The notes under the pieces are model-generated. The model made no database searches. It was not told the DNA's origin and saw only the letters and a list, made by a program, of their open reading frames with translations. The position numbers and the translations under genes are program-made. Positions 1 to 12,500 of a stretch of 64,000 nt of DNA are shown here, piece after piece. Numbering within the stretch: the first letter of the stretch is position 1; the number at the start of each line of letters is the position of its first letter. The stretch comes from Paraphaeosphaeria minitans (lineage: Eukaryota > Ascomycota > Dothideomycetes > Pleosporales > Didymosphaeriaceae): positions 682,001-746,000 of the forward strand of contig WJXW01000008.1 of assembly GCA_015832175.1 (NCBI GenBank), given 5' to 3'.

Positions 1-1186
1 TATAATAAGTATAATAGAAGATATATCTAGCAGCTTTTAATTTTAAAGTAGAATACTACCTAGGAAAAATAAACCTAGCAGATAGACTATTAAGAACAGC
101 AGATTACGTATAGGAGAACCTATTACTAACCTATTTATTACCTACCCTATAGAACAAAATACTATAGAGGACTAAGCATAGTAGAGTAAGTAAATCTATA
201 AATAAGCTAAGCTTGTTAGGCGTATATAAAACGCATATTACTAATATTTACAGAGCTATAAGGGTCCCTACTACTAGTGCTATAGTATACACGCTATACG
301 TACTACGCTTACTAGCTAGAGTATTAGTTAGTAGTAAACCTATAATAAAAAAGTCTAACTTTATTACTAAAGTTTAGTAGTTTTAGTAAAGAGACGCCTT
401 TACTATTAACTGTATTACTAGCTTAAGGCGTAAAAGAAGCACTTAAAGTAGTAGTAAGGCGTAAATATAGCGCCTTAATAAAATAGAAGTCCTAAGGTAT
501 AATAGTAGATTATATATCCTAGATAAACTAGTAATTAGGTAAGAGATTTTACTCTACCACTATAACACGTATATAGTAGGCTACTTTAGTGTATATAGAA
601 CGCTTAAGGCTATTAAAAAGACCTACTATTAGCCTCTTATAAATTAAGATGTTTAGAAGTATATAAGGACTTATACTATCTACTAAAGAAGTAAAGCTCT
701 AAGGTATAGTAAGTATAGCTAGCTATTACCTCTTCTAACGCTAAAGGATATCTTTAAGGAAGTCTTACTAGACTTTATAACTAGATTCTTACTAGTAAAA
801 GATTAAAGCAGCTACGCTTTTAATATAATCTTTATAATTATATACTACTTCTCTAAGATAGCTATCTATATCCCTACACAGAAAACATAGAATATAAAAG
901 AATTTATAGAAGCCTACTTCTAAGAGGTTATCTTAAAGTTTAGTATTTAGAAAGGTATTATATCTAATAGGGACTCTACCTTTACCTCCACTTTTAAGGC
1001 AGAAATATACTACTAACTATAGGTAAAGCGTAGGCTTAGCACTACTTTCTACCCTTAAATAGATAGGTAAATAGAGCGCTAGAATTAGACGCTTAAATAA
1101 TACCTTCGTATATTTATTACACCTCTATAAATAAACTAGGTTAAACTACTTGTAATAGCTTAATTTATATATAATAACTCTATTTA
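1..1186 (+). pseudogene. Gypsy-2 fragment: end of RNase H and integrase
   Basis: Broken pol fragment that matches 41592-42776 almost base for base in order. It begins in the last part of RNase H (frame reading like LADRLLR...). It then runs through the integrase zinc-binding region (about 540-680) and the catalytic core. The first catalytic Asp is in DFITRF, with its codon at 771. The second-Asp block reads SNRDSTFTSTF near 964-996, where families have SDRGS, so the Asp is now Asn. TAG and TAA codons interrupt throughout, mostly where Trp, Gln or Arg is expected, which is the RIP pattern. The left end is cut by the window and the right end by the LTR at 1187. It cannot encode an active enzyme. 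Confidence 0.8.
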
Positions 1187-1642
1187 TGTTAAATCTAAGA
1201 GGGTAGCTAGTCCTAAAGGGTTAAGGTTAGTTCTTAGGCAGGAGTACTTACAGAAGGTAGAAGGTCTTGTTAATATAATAGTATCTTATAAAGTATAATA
1301 AGTTAATAATTTAGTCTACTAGAATCTAAATAATAGATTAATAAACAGATTAAACACGAGTATAAGAAGCTTATTCTTACGTTCCTATATACTAAGTAGT
1401 CCTACACATCCCAGAATCCTATATATCCTAGAATCCTATACGTCCTAGAATCCCATACGTCCTAGAATCCTGTGTAGGCGAGTCCTACGCGTCCTAGAGT
1501 TCCTGTATAGGTAGGGCCTGTGCGGTCCTTAGGACCCTTAGGACCTATAACCTGTTATTTAACTACTTAGTTAGCTAACTCTAGTAGACTAGTAGTCTAA
1601 TAAGCTTACGCCCTACTACTTATACGTAGCTAGATTCTAATA
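1187..1642 (-). repeat. Gypsy-1 LTR type A (3' LTR of copy 1)
   Basis: Direct repeat of 7451-7906, 456 bp. The part at 1187-1395 is shared by every Gypsy-1 LTR in the window (R-U5 side). The part at 1396-1642 is specific to type A (U3). The U3 holds about four copies of a 17-bp unit built on cctagaatcc (about 1410-1477). Just inside the element, 1643-1662 reads as a purine-rich tract on the minus strand (revcomp ending gggggaagataa), a good polypurine tract for plus-strand priming. Confidence 0.9.
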
Positions 1643-1764
1643 TTATCTTCCCCCTCTAAGCTTAATATCCTTATAAGTTAACTACTTATAAAGTTATTAT
1701 CTTGTTCTATTTAATATTGCTACAGTTAAGCTAATTGCCTTAAGAAAAACTACGTTTTTATAAT

Positions 1765-2235
1765 AGTTATTTATTTATACTACACTAAGAAGAAATATAC
1801 TTATTATCTTTCTTCTTTACACTCTTAGTGTACTAACTATATTAGATAGGGAAACTAGAAGTGTAAGCCTAAGGAGATTCCTTTACTAGATTATTTAAAA
1901 ATAAATACTAAAATAGAGAGGTTAGAAAAGTTAGAGGCTAAAGAGGAGGTAAAGCTCTATATTAAAGAAGAGCTAGCTAAGGTAGCTCTCTTTTACGCCT
2001 ATTAGGCGTGAGAGAAGATAGCGCACTTACGTAATTAGTAAAAGAAATTATATTAGAAAGAATAAGAATTATTTAATTATAGTATAAGTACTATATATAA
2101 GTTAGAAGCGCTTAAAGCGTAGGAGAAGTTAGCGTAGGCTACTATGTTAATAAATTCTAACGCGCTGTTAGGCGCTAAGATAATTAACTAGTCTATTTTA
2201 TAGGCTAGCCTTTATACTAGTGGCAATTCCTAGGT
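1765..2235 (+). pseudogene. Antisense Cys-rich coiled-coil frame of Gypsy-1 (type A)
   Basis: This plus-strand frame lies between the 3' LTR and the end of the minus-strand pol. Apart from TAG and TAA at Trp/Arg/Gln-like places it stays open for about 150 codons. It reads CTNYIR-stop-GN-stop-KC, that is a Cys/Tyr-x-x-C type knot with a G before the last Cys. A long charged stretch follows, including IERLEKLEAKEEVKL, which looks like a coiled coil. The same frame is present in copy 2 (34040-34515) and copy 6 (62715-63190). Related but diverged frames sit at the same place in copies 4 and 5. It is not part of gag-pol and no function is known to me. A DNA- or RNA-binding protein of the element is one guess. 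Confidence 0.6.
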
Positions 2236-2244
2236 GCGTCTTAG

Positions 2245-5200
2245 TTATTTCTAGTAGAACTCCTTAATCTTTTACTAACAGTTTCCTAGATTATTTTTTA
2301 GTTTCTAGGTGTTTTTGCTATATAGGTAACCTTTCCACTTAATAAGGTACGTGTTGTTATGCTAATTATATTCTAGAATTCTTTTAACCTTAAATTTATT
2401 TTCTTCCTCAGTTCTGTAGTAGAAGGTGGTTCTAACTAGTGTATTAGGGTCTACTAGTTCTAGTAGTAATACGTAGAATACTAGGTGTATCTTTACATCT
2501 GGCAGTAGTTCTAACTTATAGTTTACTAGTAATATTTACTTAGAAATATAAAATAGTCTAACCTTAATATAATTTAGTTTCTTATATTTCTTCTTCTAAG
2601 TTTAAAGGTTCTTTATAAGTAGATATACTTTATCCCTCTTCTTTAGCTAAGGTGCTATTTTTTATTTTTAGTTTTAGTATAAAATTAATTACTACTAAGC
2701 TTTCTTAAGATTCTCTTAGAGTTATTAGTGTATTTTCTTTATATTTTCTACTATATCTATAGCTTCTTTTGCTTTAATTGTTGTAGGAAATTATTGGTTA
2801 AAGAGATATAGGTGTCTTCTATAGTTTACATAGAATAGTGTATGTCCTAATGCTGCTAATACTTTGTTATTATAGGCTAACTATGCTATAGGTAGTAATA
2901 AAACCTAGTTATTCTTCTAACTGTTATAGTAGATACGTAGGTACGTTTCTATAGTTTAGTTTATACATTCTGTCTATCTATCTGTTTGTAGATAGTAAGC
3001 TGTTAATAGTTTTTATTTTATTCTAAGTAGTGCTATAAGTGTTATCTAATAATTTAATGTGAAGAGCTTATCTCTATTACTAATAATTATTTTTAGGATT
3101 CTGTAATGTCTAATTAGTTAGTCTAGGATAAGAAAAGCGAGTTCCTTTACTATTATTCTTTTAAGGCATAGACTAAGCTTAATATACTTAGTTAGTTAGT
3201 AGACTATTACTAGTATACTATTGTATTTAATTCCTGTTGTTAGATCCTTAGAGTTTAGAATTCCTGTAGTAAAATCTATAGTAATATCTTTTTATAGTGT
3301 TATTAGTATTTTAATTGCTTGCATCTCTCTATATTTAAGATATATATTATGTTTATTTCTTTAGTATTCTACATATTTGCAGATATAAGTTATTATAGCT
3401 TCCTTAATTCCTTTAAAGGTGTAATTCCTTTAGATAAGTTCTATTATTTTTTGTAATGCCTAGGTGTCTGTATATAGGGTTATTGTGGTATTATTAGATA
3501 ATCTTAGTCTGTAGATGTTCTAGAACTTCTTAGTTAATTACTAAAAGTTAATTTAGTTCTGCTATTAGCTCTAGAGATCTATCTTTAGCTTTGCGAAAGA
3601 TTATAGAGAAGGTTTTTAGTTTTTCTTCTACTAGATTACTTTGTTAGCTAAAAGCGTCTACTCTGCTATTTTCTTTCCTAGCTATATAGATAATTTTAAA
3701 CTTATACTACCCTATAGTTTATAACTATTTTTATTATTATAGCGTAAGTTCTTTTGCTATTATGAACTTTAGAAGGTTCTTATAATCTATATAGATTTCT
3801 AGCGTTAAGTAACTAAGCGCGTAAATCCTCTAGTGCTTTAAGGCTTTAATAATAGCGTAAAGTTCTTTATTATGTATATTATATTGTGTTTTAGCGTTAT
3901 TAAATTTACATAAGTAATAGGTAATTAGGTGCTATTTACTATTACATTCTTATTTAGCGTAGGCGCCTAGCGCAAGATTACTAGCGTCTATTTTAAAGCG
4001 TAGTAGTTTATCGCTTCTAAAATAAATAAGGATAGGTTCTATAATATATACTGTCTTAAGGAGTTGGAATAATATTCTATACTTATCTATCTATTTAAAG
4101 GGTACGTCCTTCTTTATAAGATTTATTAAAGGTATTATAACCTTTACGTAATTTTAGATAAATTATTAGTTAAATCTATAGAATTCTAAGAATTCTTAGA
4201 TATTTTTAGCTGTCTTTAGTATTAGCTAGTTCTTAATGTATTTAACTTTACTTAGTGCTATCTCAATTCTTTCTATAGTAATAATGTGTCCTAGGAATTT
4301 AAGTTATTTAACGTTAAACTTACATTTCTTAAGTTTAATGCGAAGGTATACTTTGTCTAGTGCTTCTAGTACTATCTATATATACTTAGTGTAGTCTAAT
4401 TTGTTTTTAGAAAAGACAAGAATATTGTCTATATACGCGATAACAAATATGTCTAGATATTTATAGAATACGTTGTTAATAAGTGCTATAAAAGCTGCTA
4501 GTGCATTTATAAGTCTAAATAATATAACTTTATACTTAAATAGTCTATAGCGTAATTAAAACGCTATTTTCTATTCTTTACCTTTCTTAATTTATATAAA
4601 GTAGTAACTGTCTCTTAGATCTATTATTGTAAATATCTTAGCTTAAGATAGTTAATCTCGTAACTCTGTAATATTTAGTAGTAGATATTAGTTCTTTATT
4701 ATTATATTATTAAGTTATTAGTAGTTAACGTATAGTCTATCTAATCTATCCTTTTTCTTAATAAACATAAAGGGGCTTACTACTAGTAACTTTAATAGTT
4801 ATATATATCCTTTCTTAAGGTTTATCTTAATAAAATTACGTTCTTTAAGGAGTTCTTCTTCTGTCTTACTATATAGTAGTCTAAAGGGTAGTGTCTTCCC
4901 TTCTTCTAGGTCTATTATAAGATCCTAGGGTTAATATTTAGGTAGGTTTACTTTTCCTTTCTTTTCTGTAAACATGTATATCTATTTCCTATACTCTCTT
5001 AGTAAGGTAAAAGGTGTGCTGTTATCTTCTTTCTTACACTTCTTAACCTAGTAGTTCCTACTAGTGTCTACTAAGGTGTACTTCTATTTTTTAACTATCT
5101 ATCGCGGTATTATATTATTAATAACTCCCTTATCTACTATTATTTTTAGTTAATGCGTAGGCTTTACTTATAATATATAATTCCAGCGTTTAAATAATAT

Positions 5201-7433
5201 TTTCTTTATACCCTAGTTAATCTGCAGGTTGTGTATTATTAACTAAAGTAATTCTAAAACTAACTTATGCTTAGATCCTAGTAAGATATCTAAGGTAAGT
5301 TCCTTTTTATGTCCTTAGACTATTATTATAGTAGTGACCTTCTAGTATATCTAAGGTGTCTTAGGCATTAGGGATCTATTTGCGATATAAATAATGTAGG
5401 GTACTTCTTTCTCTAATATTATAAGTCCTGCTTATTTTGCTGTCTAATAAGATATAAAGTTCCTTTCTACTCCTAAGTCTATAAGAGCTTAAGCCTATAT
5501 TCCTTTAAGCTATACTAGTAGCTTAACTAATACTATGCTTACTATAGCATTTAATTTAATAAAGGCGTTTTTTTATCTAAGTTTAGGCCTAAAAAAGACA
5601 TCTATTTGTGTAAGTTATAATTAAGTTCTAGTGCCTAGGATATATTTCTAAGCATCTGCTTCTATTATTATTCTTAAGTACGTAGCTTATATAGATTATC
5701 TTCTTCTTCTTCTTTCTATAAGAATATTCTTTTATCTTTCCTTCTGCAGTCTTTACTATTTCTGTGTACTAGTTAAATTAGTAGTTCTGTTATTACTTCT
5801 TATATAGGGTAGTTTGCAAAGCTATCTAAATGTTTAGCTATATAGTAGTATTTATAGTCTTAGTTTAGACACGTATACTAGTATAGTTATATATAGTCTC
5901 TATTAATAAGTATATTATAGCATTTATTACCCTTTAGCGTAAGGTAAGGAAAGTATTTTACTTATTACTTATCCTAGAGGTGTTTATTATAGGCTGCGAT
6001 AGGGTAGTCTATCTATATCTATCTATAGCGCAGTTTCCTTCTAAGTTATTTCTTATTCCCCCTTTTCTCCACCTTATATTATACGTATATTAGTTCTTCG
6101 CAATGCGTCTATATATAGAATTAGTGTATAGGATTTTAGTAGTCTAGGTAGTACTTTAGTACGTAGTCTAACTTCTTATTTTTATAAAGTTACATTCCTT
6201 TTAGTGCCTAGTAAGGTTCTATGTAGTTCTAAACATTTAGTTTATACTTAGGTGACATAGGGTTGTCTTCTTTCTACCTACTTTGTAGGTAAGGAGTAGG
6301 AGATTTTAGTATCTCTTCTACGTCTTCTATGTTATAGTATATATTAGAGTTGTCTTCTAGATCTTTATATAGTTGTAAGTTAGGTAAATCTAATTACTTA
6401 CTTTATTCTAGTGTAACGCGTTAGTAACTAAATAGTGTTATAATAACTTCTTATTCCTTATTAGGTTCTTAGTCCTTAATAGTTAGTATATTTAACTTAG
6501 TTTAATAGACTTTGTTCTTTAATCTATAGTTCCTAGCTATGTGGCCTAGTTTGCTACATGTAAAGTATTTATAGGTCTTAGTTATTAGTTATTAACTTCT
6601 ATTAGAGACGCGTTTATTAGGCTGCTTAGGGCCTATCTTTCCTCCTTTTCCTTTGCCTATATAGTTAAACTAGACATCTTCTATTAGTTTATATCTCTAG
6701 TAGTTCCTTAGCTGTTGTTTTTAGACAATTTTAATAAGGTTCTTATAAACTACTTTCGCTAGTTATCTAAAGCTTATTACCTTAGGGTTTTAGTAGAGCT
6801 CTTATTGCAATAAAAACTATTCTTTATTAATCCTAATAGTTTCTTTATATAATTTCTTAAAGTTAGTAATTTGTGCACTACTATATAAGAGTTTCTTACG
6901 TAGTTTCTATTTAAGTCCTTATTTATACATATTCTAAGAGATTTATTATTCTAGTTAAGCTACACAGCGTATCTATAAAACTTAGCTATGTACTTAGCTA
7001 CTAATTATTTTTAACTTATAGTCTAAATCTTTGCCTTTGCAATAGAGTCCTTATTAGCAATCCTAAAGAGTTGTTTAAGGTATTTTTTAAAGTTATTATA
7101 ATTTTTAATAATATTAACTATATTAGTGTGCTTATTTGCGTAATTGTTATTATTATTATTGTAGTCTATTCCTAGGTACTTTTTAAGGTAAGGATAAATC
7201 TATAATCCTATATCTCCTTATATATATATTGCTGCGAAGATAACCTACTTTTTATTTTTAAGAGGTTTATCTAAGTTAAAGAAGTAGAGGTCTAACTAAA
7301 GAATCTAGACGTTAGTTTAAAATTATTTACTAAAGTAGAGATTAGGTTTATACGCTTTACTACTATCTTTTATAGAAGTAATCTTAGCAGCACCTAAAGC
7401 TGTGAAAGAGGTAGGAGTTTATAAAGTACTTAT
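2245..7433 (-). pseudogene. Gypsy-1 copy 1 gag-pol, broken by RIP
   Basis: Decayed polyprotein on the minus strand. The likely start is an ATA (from ATG) at 7433-7431. Next comes a Ty3-type gag domain, then a CCHC zinc knuckle near 6530-6575. Protease and reverse transcriptase follow, with the YIDN box at 4424-4435 (family YIDD, second Asp lost). RNase H has its TDAS-like motif near 3977-3991, then integrase. The C-terminal chromodomain (YLIKW region near 2335-2350) is expected to steer integration to silent chromatin. Stops occur every few dozen codons, so no product is possible. Gag and pol may have been one frame or two; I cannot tell. Confidence 0.85.
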
Positions 7434-7450
7434 GTTAAAGGTATTTAAAA

Positions 7451-7906
7451 TGTTAAATCTAAGAGGGTAGCTAGTCCTAAAGGGTTAAGGTTAGTTCTTA
7501 GGTAGGAGTACTTACAGAAGGTAGAAGGTCTTATTAATATAATAGTATCTTATAAAGTGTAATAAGTTAACAATTTAGTCTACTAGAATCTAAATAATAG
7601 ATTAATAAACAGATTAAATATAAGTATAAGAAGCTTATTCTCGCGTTCTTATATACTAAGTAGTCCTACACATCCTAGAATCCTATATGTCCTAGAGTCC
7701 TATATATCCTAGAGTCCCATATGTCCTAGAGTCCTGTGTGGGCAAGTTCTACGCGTCCTAGCGTTCCTATATAGGCGAGGCCTGTGGGGTCCTTAGGACC
7801 CTTAGGACCTATAACCTATTATCTAACTACTTAGTTAGCTAACTCTAGCGGACTAGTGGTTTAATAAGCTTACGCCCCGCTGCTTGCGCGCGGCCAGATC
7901 CTAACA
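7451..7906 (-). repeat. Gypsy-1 LTR type A (5' LTR of copy 1)
   Basis: 456 bp, starts tgttaaatct and ends cctaaca on the plus strand. It keeps more GC-rich sequence than its partner (gcgcgcggcc near 7886-7895). The internal sequence next to it (7434-7450) contains no tRNA-type TGG start for a primer site; every copy reads TTTAA or TCTTAA there. Confidence 0.9.
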
Positions 7907-8789
7907 TTATACTATATTATTTATATTTTTAAAGTCTAAATCTAGGGTCTAAGTATCCTAAGTCTTATTATAGCTTTTTTAGTAGAGTAGGTATTACTTT
8001 TACGCTTTCCTTATTTACTTAGCTAGAATTTCTTCTGCTTCTTAAACTTCTCCTCTTTTAGGTATAACCTTTAGTATCTAAGTGTTAATATACTTCTCCT
8101 CTTTTCAGTGTAACCTTTACTATCTAATTATTAATATCTTCTACTCTAAGCTTTAGTTTGTATTATATAAGGATGGAAACGTAAAATATATTATAAATAT
8201 TATAGTGTAGTAAAAAGGGTAAGTAATATACCTATATTCTAACCACGTCTTACACTTAGAAGGGTCTAATAAATTTTCTTAATAGCTTTTTACTTAGTTA
8301 TTAAGGTATATATATATTCTTTATACTAAGTAGAACTAAATTACCTCTCTAGAATAACTCTTACTTATGCTTTTTATTATAGTACTAGCTCTAATACTCT
8401 TATAATAAGCGTAGGTGCTTTATAACTAATATACGTGCACTATATATACGTTTTACTCTTTTAACTATATCTAGTAGCTCCCCCTCTAGCCTACTATCTA
8501 TAGGAGGCGTAGTAAGGATAGGGTGCTTACTATATATAGTATAGAAAGGGGTTATTTTTATTAAATTATAGATAGATTTATTATATATAAATTAAACTAT
8601 TATAAGTACACTAACTTGGTTTATTTATAAAGAAGTAATAAACATGTATAAGTAGTATTTAAGGGTCTAATTCTAGCGCTCTATTTACCAATCTATGTAA
8701 GGGTAGAAAGTGGTGCTAAGCCTACGCTTTACTTATACTTAGTAGCATGTTTCTACCTAAAAAGCAGAGGTAAACATAGAACCTATAGG
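7907..8789 (-). pseudogene. Gypsy-2 fragment: integrase end, chromodomain and tail
   Basis: This matches 19930-20770 in the same orientation and 42555-43405 in reverse. On the minus strand it covers the last part of the integrase (from about 8780), a linker, and the chromodomain near 7925-8080. It lies in the opposite orientation to the Gypsy-2 piece at 1-1186, and the two overlap over about 200 bp of the element. They therefore come from two copies brought together by rearrangement. The right break is near 8789, where similarity stops inside integrase. Confidence 0.75.
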
Positions 8790-9146
8790 TTTGGCTCAAT
8801 CTGTAATTAAGCATTTAAGGGTTAATAGTATACTATTGTGCAAAGGGTGAGAAGTAGGTTTAATTAATTACGTCTAGTCTATCGTATAAAGGGGCACTAA
8901 GGGCTTTATAAAGTCTCTGCCTCTTAGGGCTAACCTAAGCAGTGGGTCCTTATACGGGTCCTTATAGGTAGGCAGGGCCTTATTAAGTCTCTACCTTTTA
9001 GCGCTAACCTAAGTAGTGGGTCCTTGTGCGGGTCCCTATAAGTAAGTAGGCCCCTATTTTACTTAGTGCTATTTATACAATAAACTATATAGACACTAGT
9101 AACTTTTTTTTAAATAATAGCTTATATCTATTATACGCTTCCTTTT
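8790..9146 (-). repeat. Unassigned LTR-like sequence, cut by Copia-1
   Basis: This segment has no coding match. Its first 54 bp (ggtttggctcaatctg...) recur in reverse at 16462-16513, on the other side of Copia-1 copy 1, where they lead into the Copia-2 gag. That suggests the 3' end of the Copia-2 LTR, but no TG...CA borders or second full copy are present to prove it. A TATA-like tgtataaatag lies on the minus strand near 9070-9080. It holds a 74-bp tandem duplication and a 14-bp palindrome. Confidence 0.45.
8901..9048. repeat. Tandem duplication, two 74-bp units
   Basis: Units 8901-8974 and 8975-9048 both run from gggc(t/c)ttat through agtgggtcctt to (g/a)gta(g/a)g(c/t)a. Most differences are C/T or G/A, so the duplication predates or accompanies RIP. 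A short start of a third unit follows at 9049. It looks like a repeated promoter module in an LTR. Confidence 0.8.
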
Positions 9147-9341
9147 TGTTGAAGTAAAACACTCACTTCCGCGATTCTTTCTGGATCCACTAATTCATAT
9201 TACGGGATTCTTGCCAAGAGGCTTGTTTCTTTTGTATATAGTCTGCCCTTTTAGCATCCTTTCCTACAATTAGCTATTTGTATTCTTTACAACTCTACTC
9301 CTAAATATCCTATAATAGTTAAAGCCTTTTTTACTACAATA
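9147..9341 (+). repeat. Copia-1 5' LTR
   Basis: 195 bp, starts tgttgaagtaaaacactcac and ends ctacaata (CAACA in the better kept copies). It is nearly identical to 16266-16459 and to the reverse copies at 25356-25550 and 32488-32682. Little RIP damage compared with the internal region suggests fairly recent activity or short length. Confidence 0.92.
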
Positions 9342-9361
9342 GTTATAAGCCCAGCGCTTAG
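9342..9361 (+). promoter_or_regulatory. Primer-binding site, initiator tRNA-Met half type
   Basis: Directly after the LTR the sequence reads gttataagcccagcgctta. With the two RIP-type A reversed in the mind, it is complementary to the anticodon stem-loop of initiator tRNA-Met (GGGCTCATAACC). That is the site used by Drosophila copia with a cleaved half-tRNA. The same site is kept in the minus copy at about 32469-32487. Confidence 0.65.
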
Positions 9362-9549
9362 AACGTAGGACAATTCTCCCTACTTACTTAGCAACGCTTA
9401 AATTATTATATAACACTCTATTTAGAACTTCTCTATAATACAACCCCCCTATTTCTAATTATAAAAAATTATTAAAATAGCAGAAGTATAGCTTATTAAT
9501 CGCGCTAGCTAGCCTTACTAGTTTGTTTAGCTTTAATTCTAAATAAACT

Positions 9550-12500
9550 TAAAAGGAATCTAGAACTAAATTAACCTAGAGGTGATTAACGCTCTAGTAA
9601 TTAATTATATAAAGCTAGAACAACCTCTACTCTTATAGAAACTATTACTAATTACAGATACAGCCTCTATAGTAAGTATTTAATTATATAAAGTAGAGCT
9701 TACTAAGTATAAAATAGATAAAAAGAGCTTTTTTTTATAAATAGTAGAATATAGAGTAGTATTTTTAGACTAGTAAGTAGACTATACTAAGATACAGAAT
9801 CTCTAGACTTAGGTAAACGCTATAGTATTGCCTAATCTGCTTACTCCTACTATAATTACTCTAGTTAATACACGCTATACTATGCTTTAGTCCCTAATTT
9901 AACTCTTAAAGAAAGATCTCGCACTAAATAAAGGAGCTATATAGAATAATGTTTAAGCTTTATACTACGCTTATTTTAAGAAGGCTAAGTAGGCAAGACA
10001 AAGTCCTAAGACCTAGTTTAAAAAGTAGTAGCTCCTCTATTAAAAAGCAAAGACCTACTTAATTAGTAAAATTAGTGCACTACTTACTACCTAAGATTTC
10101 TTAGATATAATTACCGCGTGTATAGCACTAGATTAGGCCTAATTAATAAACTAACAGCTAATTTAGAATAAGACGCTAGGACAGAATTAGATTACGCTAG
10201 ATAATTAAAGGAAAGTCTTTTTAGCGCTTATCTAGGAGTATTTAATCTAATCTAGTTCTAATAAAATAAGTGGGGTATTTGCCACTTTTAATAGATTATT
10301 AAGACAATCTACTAACTCTAATAGTTTTAGTTTGTCTAATTAGATAAAGAAATAACTAAACTGTCTCTATAAGCCCTATACTTATAGGTAGAAACTAATA
10401 GAGTGCTAAAGACTTTAAACCGCAATAGCTAGATTACTCTAGGATAGAACATTGTTATTTAATCTTACTAATAAAGAAAAATTAGAAATTCTTAATTAAC
10501 TTAAGTAGTCTAAGTAGTTAAACCTTTGTAATGTGATTACAAAGGTAGAATAGAATAAGAAATAATTCTCTACTAGGACTATTAAGTATCCTAGTAGTAT
10601 TACTACTGCTCTACTAAACCTATTTAATCTGCCTATAGACAATAGAGCATTAGGTGTCTACTCTACTCTATATTCTAACGCTTATCCTTTGTTAGAATAT
10701 ACAATACTAGATAGTGCTATAATAGTTTACCTAGTTAATAATTATAAAAGACTTATTCCTAGGACGTTTTAATTATTAAATAAGAGTGTAGAGGTAAGTA
10801 CATAAAGCCTCCTAATCTTAGGAATTAGTAATAGACTAATTAAGAACGCTTTATATAGGAAAAATAAGAGATTTATAGAAGATTTGCTACTCTAAGGAGT
10901 AAAAGTAGTAGAAGGCTTTTATATAAATATTATATTAGAAGCTTGTTTAAAGAAAGTAAAGATTTAGTACTTTAGTTTAGATTACACTCTTAGGATTAGA
11001 AGCCTAGAATAAAGTGTTATCTTAGCAGACCTAAAATGCAAGTATAACTTTACTTTTCTATAATATAAGCTAATCTACTCTTATCTAATTATTATAAGTG
11101 TAACTACTAAAGGATTATCCTAGGTTAATATTAAAAAATTAGATTCTAAGGATCTCTAGCACCTTTAAGTAGAGTATATAGAAAGTAGAGCCCTATAAGC
11201 TTTAGTAACTATAGCCTAAAGTGTAAAAATTACTAGAATGTTAAGAAAGGATTGCGAGCACTATACTACTATATATATAATCTAGGTAATCTCTAAAAGA
11301 CCTAGAGAACAATTACCTAGGCTATTTCACTTATTATCTTAGAATTTATTTAATATGCCTACTACTTAAAATAAAAGAAACGAGTTTTTGCTAATTAAAG
11401 AAGATTTTAGTAAGAAACCTTATATTTTAAATCTTAGAATAAAGACGCTCTTTAAAATAATAAAAGTGTAGTAGAATTTCTTAGCTCTTATTAATCTAAA
11501 ATATGAGCTTTAAATTACAAAAATCTACTAGGATAATAATACAGCAACACTTCTATAGAGAGAGAAATCCTAGTACGAATTTTGGGCTAATTAGGAAGGG
11601 ATAATAATTAGTAGACTACTACCCTATACACATAAGCCTAATAGCGCTACAGAAAGAGTAGGCTAGGAGCTTATAACAAAAGTAATTAAAATATAAATAA
11701 GTGTAAATCTACTATTAACTCTCTAGCCTAAAATTATATAAGCGGTATGCTAGCTCTAAGGAATAATTCCTAGCCTAGTATTAGGCTATTAATCACCTAA
11801 TAAAACGTTAAATGCTTAGTTTAGACAATATTTTTATTATTTTAAACTAGTAAAAATATAATATAGGACAGCTAATCTTTATCTAAACTAGAGTGCTATC
11901 TACGCCTATAACTACTAAGCTTACCTTTTAGATTAGGAGCGTATAGCTAGATAAGACAGAAGAGAATTTAAAGTAAATCCTAAAGGCTATATTAAATACC
12001 TAGTAGGCTATAAAGCTTCTAATATCTACTAAATATAGATTCTCTAGCTTAATTAGGTATTTACTACACAAAACGTAAAATTTAATAAGTCCTTATTCTA
12101 TAAAGGATTAGAGGAAAAATCTATCCTAAAGATAGAAGCGTTAAAAATAGTAGAAAGCCTCTAAAAAGGAGAGCTTAATAATCTAGGAGAAACGTATAAA
12201 GACACGCTTAATATTCTTCTTAAAATAAATAAGTATATAAGAACTGCTACTAAACCTATAAGTAACCTTTAAGTAATTAAAAGCAAAGTAGGCTAGCTAA
12301 GTAATTAGAAACTTAAAGTACTTACTACTAAGTAAGCTATAGGCTTAGCTAGCTAGTAGCTAAAAATTCGCTTAAGTAGAAAAGGAAGTATAGGACTTAT
12401 AACCCCTAATTAGACACTAGAGCTAGGTAATCTTAAGAGTAATCTGTTAAGTAATTAAGAGATATCTAGCAGCTACTAGAACACTACTAAGAGAGCTAGC

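Larger units (their letters stand above)
1187..7906 (-). mobile_element. Gypsy-1 copy 1, full length, subfamily A
   Basis: A complete Ty3/Gypsy chromovirus, 6720 bp, coding on the minus strand. It has two 456-bp LTRs (1187-1642 and 7451-7906) with TG...CA-type ends. The left LTR end reads TA where the right copy has CA. Between them lie gag, protease, reverse transcriptase, RNase H, integrase and a chromodomain on the minus strand, and an antisense frame on the plus strand next to the 3' LTR. The five bases before it (attta) and after it (ttata) do not match. The Gypsy-2 pieces on its two sides lie in opposite orientation. I infer that it took part in an inversion or an exchange with another copy after insertion. 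Confidence 0.92.

Noticed and set aside
1410..1477. CRISPR-like array of short repeats
   Set aside because: The 17-bp units are directly adjacent without spacers and occur in each type A LTR; they are an LTR minisatellite.
7907..8789. A separate chromodomain gene of the host
   Set aside because: It aligns along its whole length with Gypsy-2 integrase end and chromodomain, with RIP stops.
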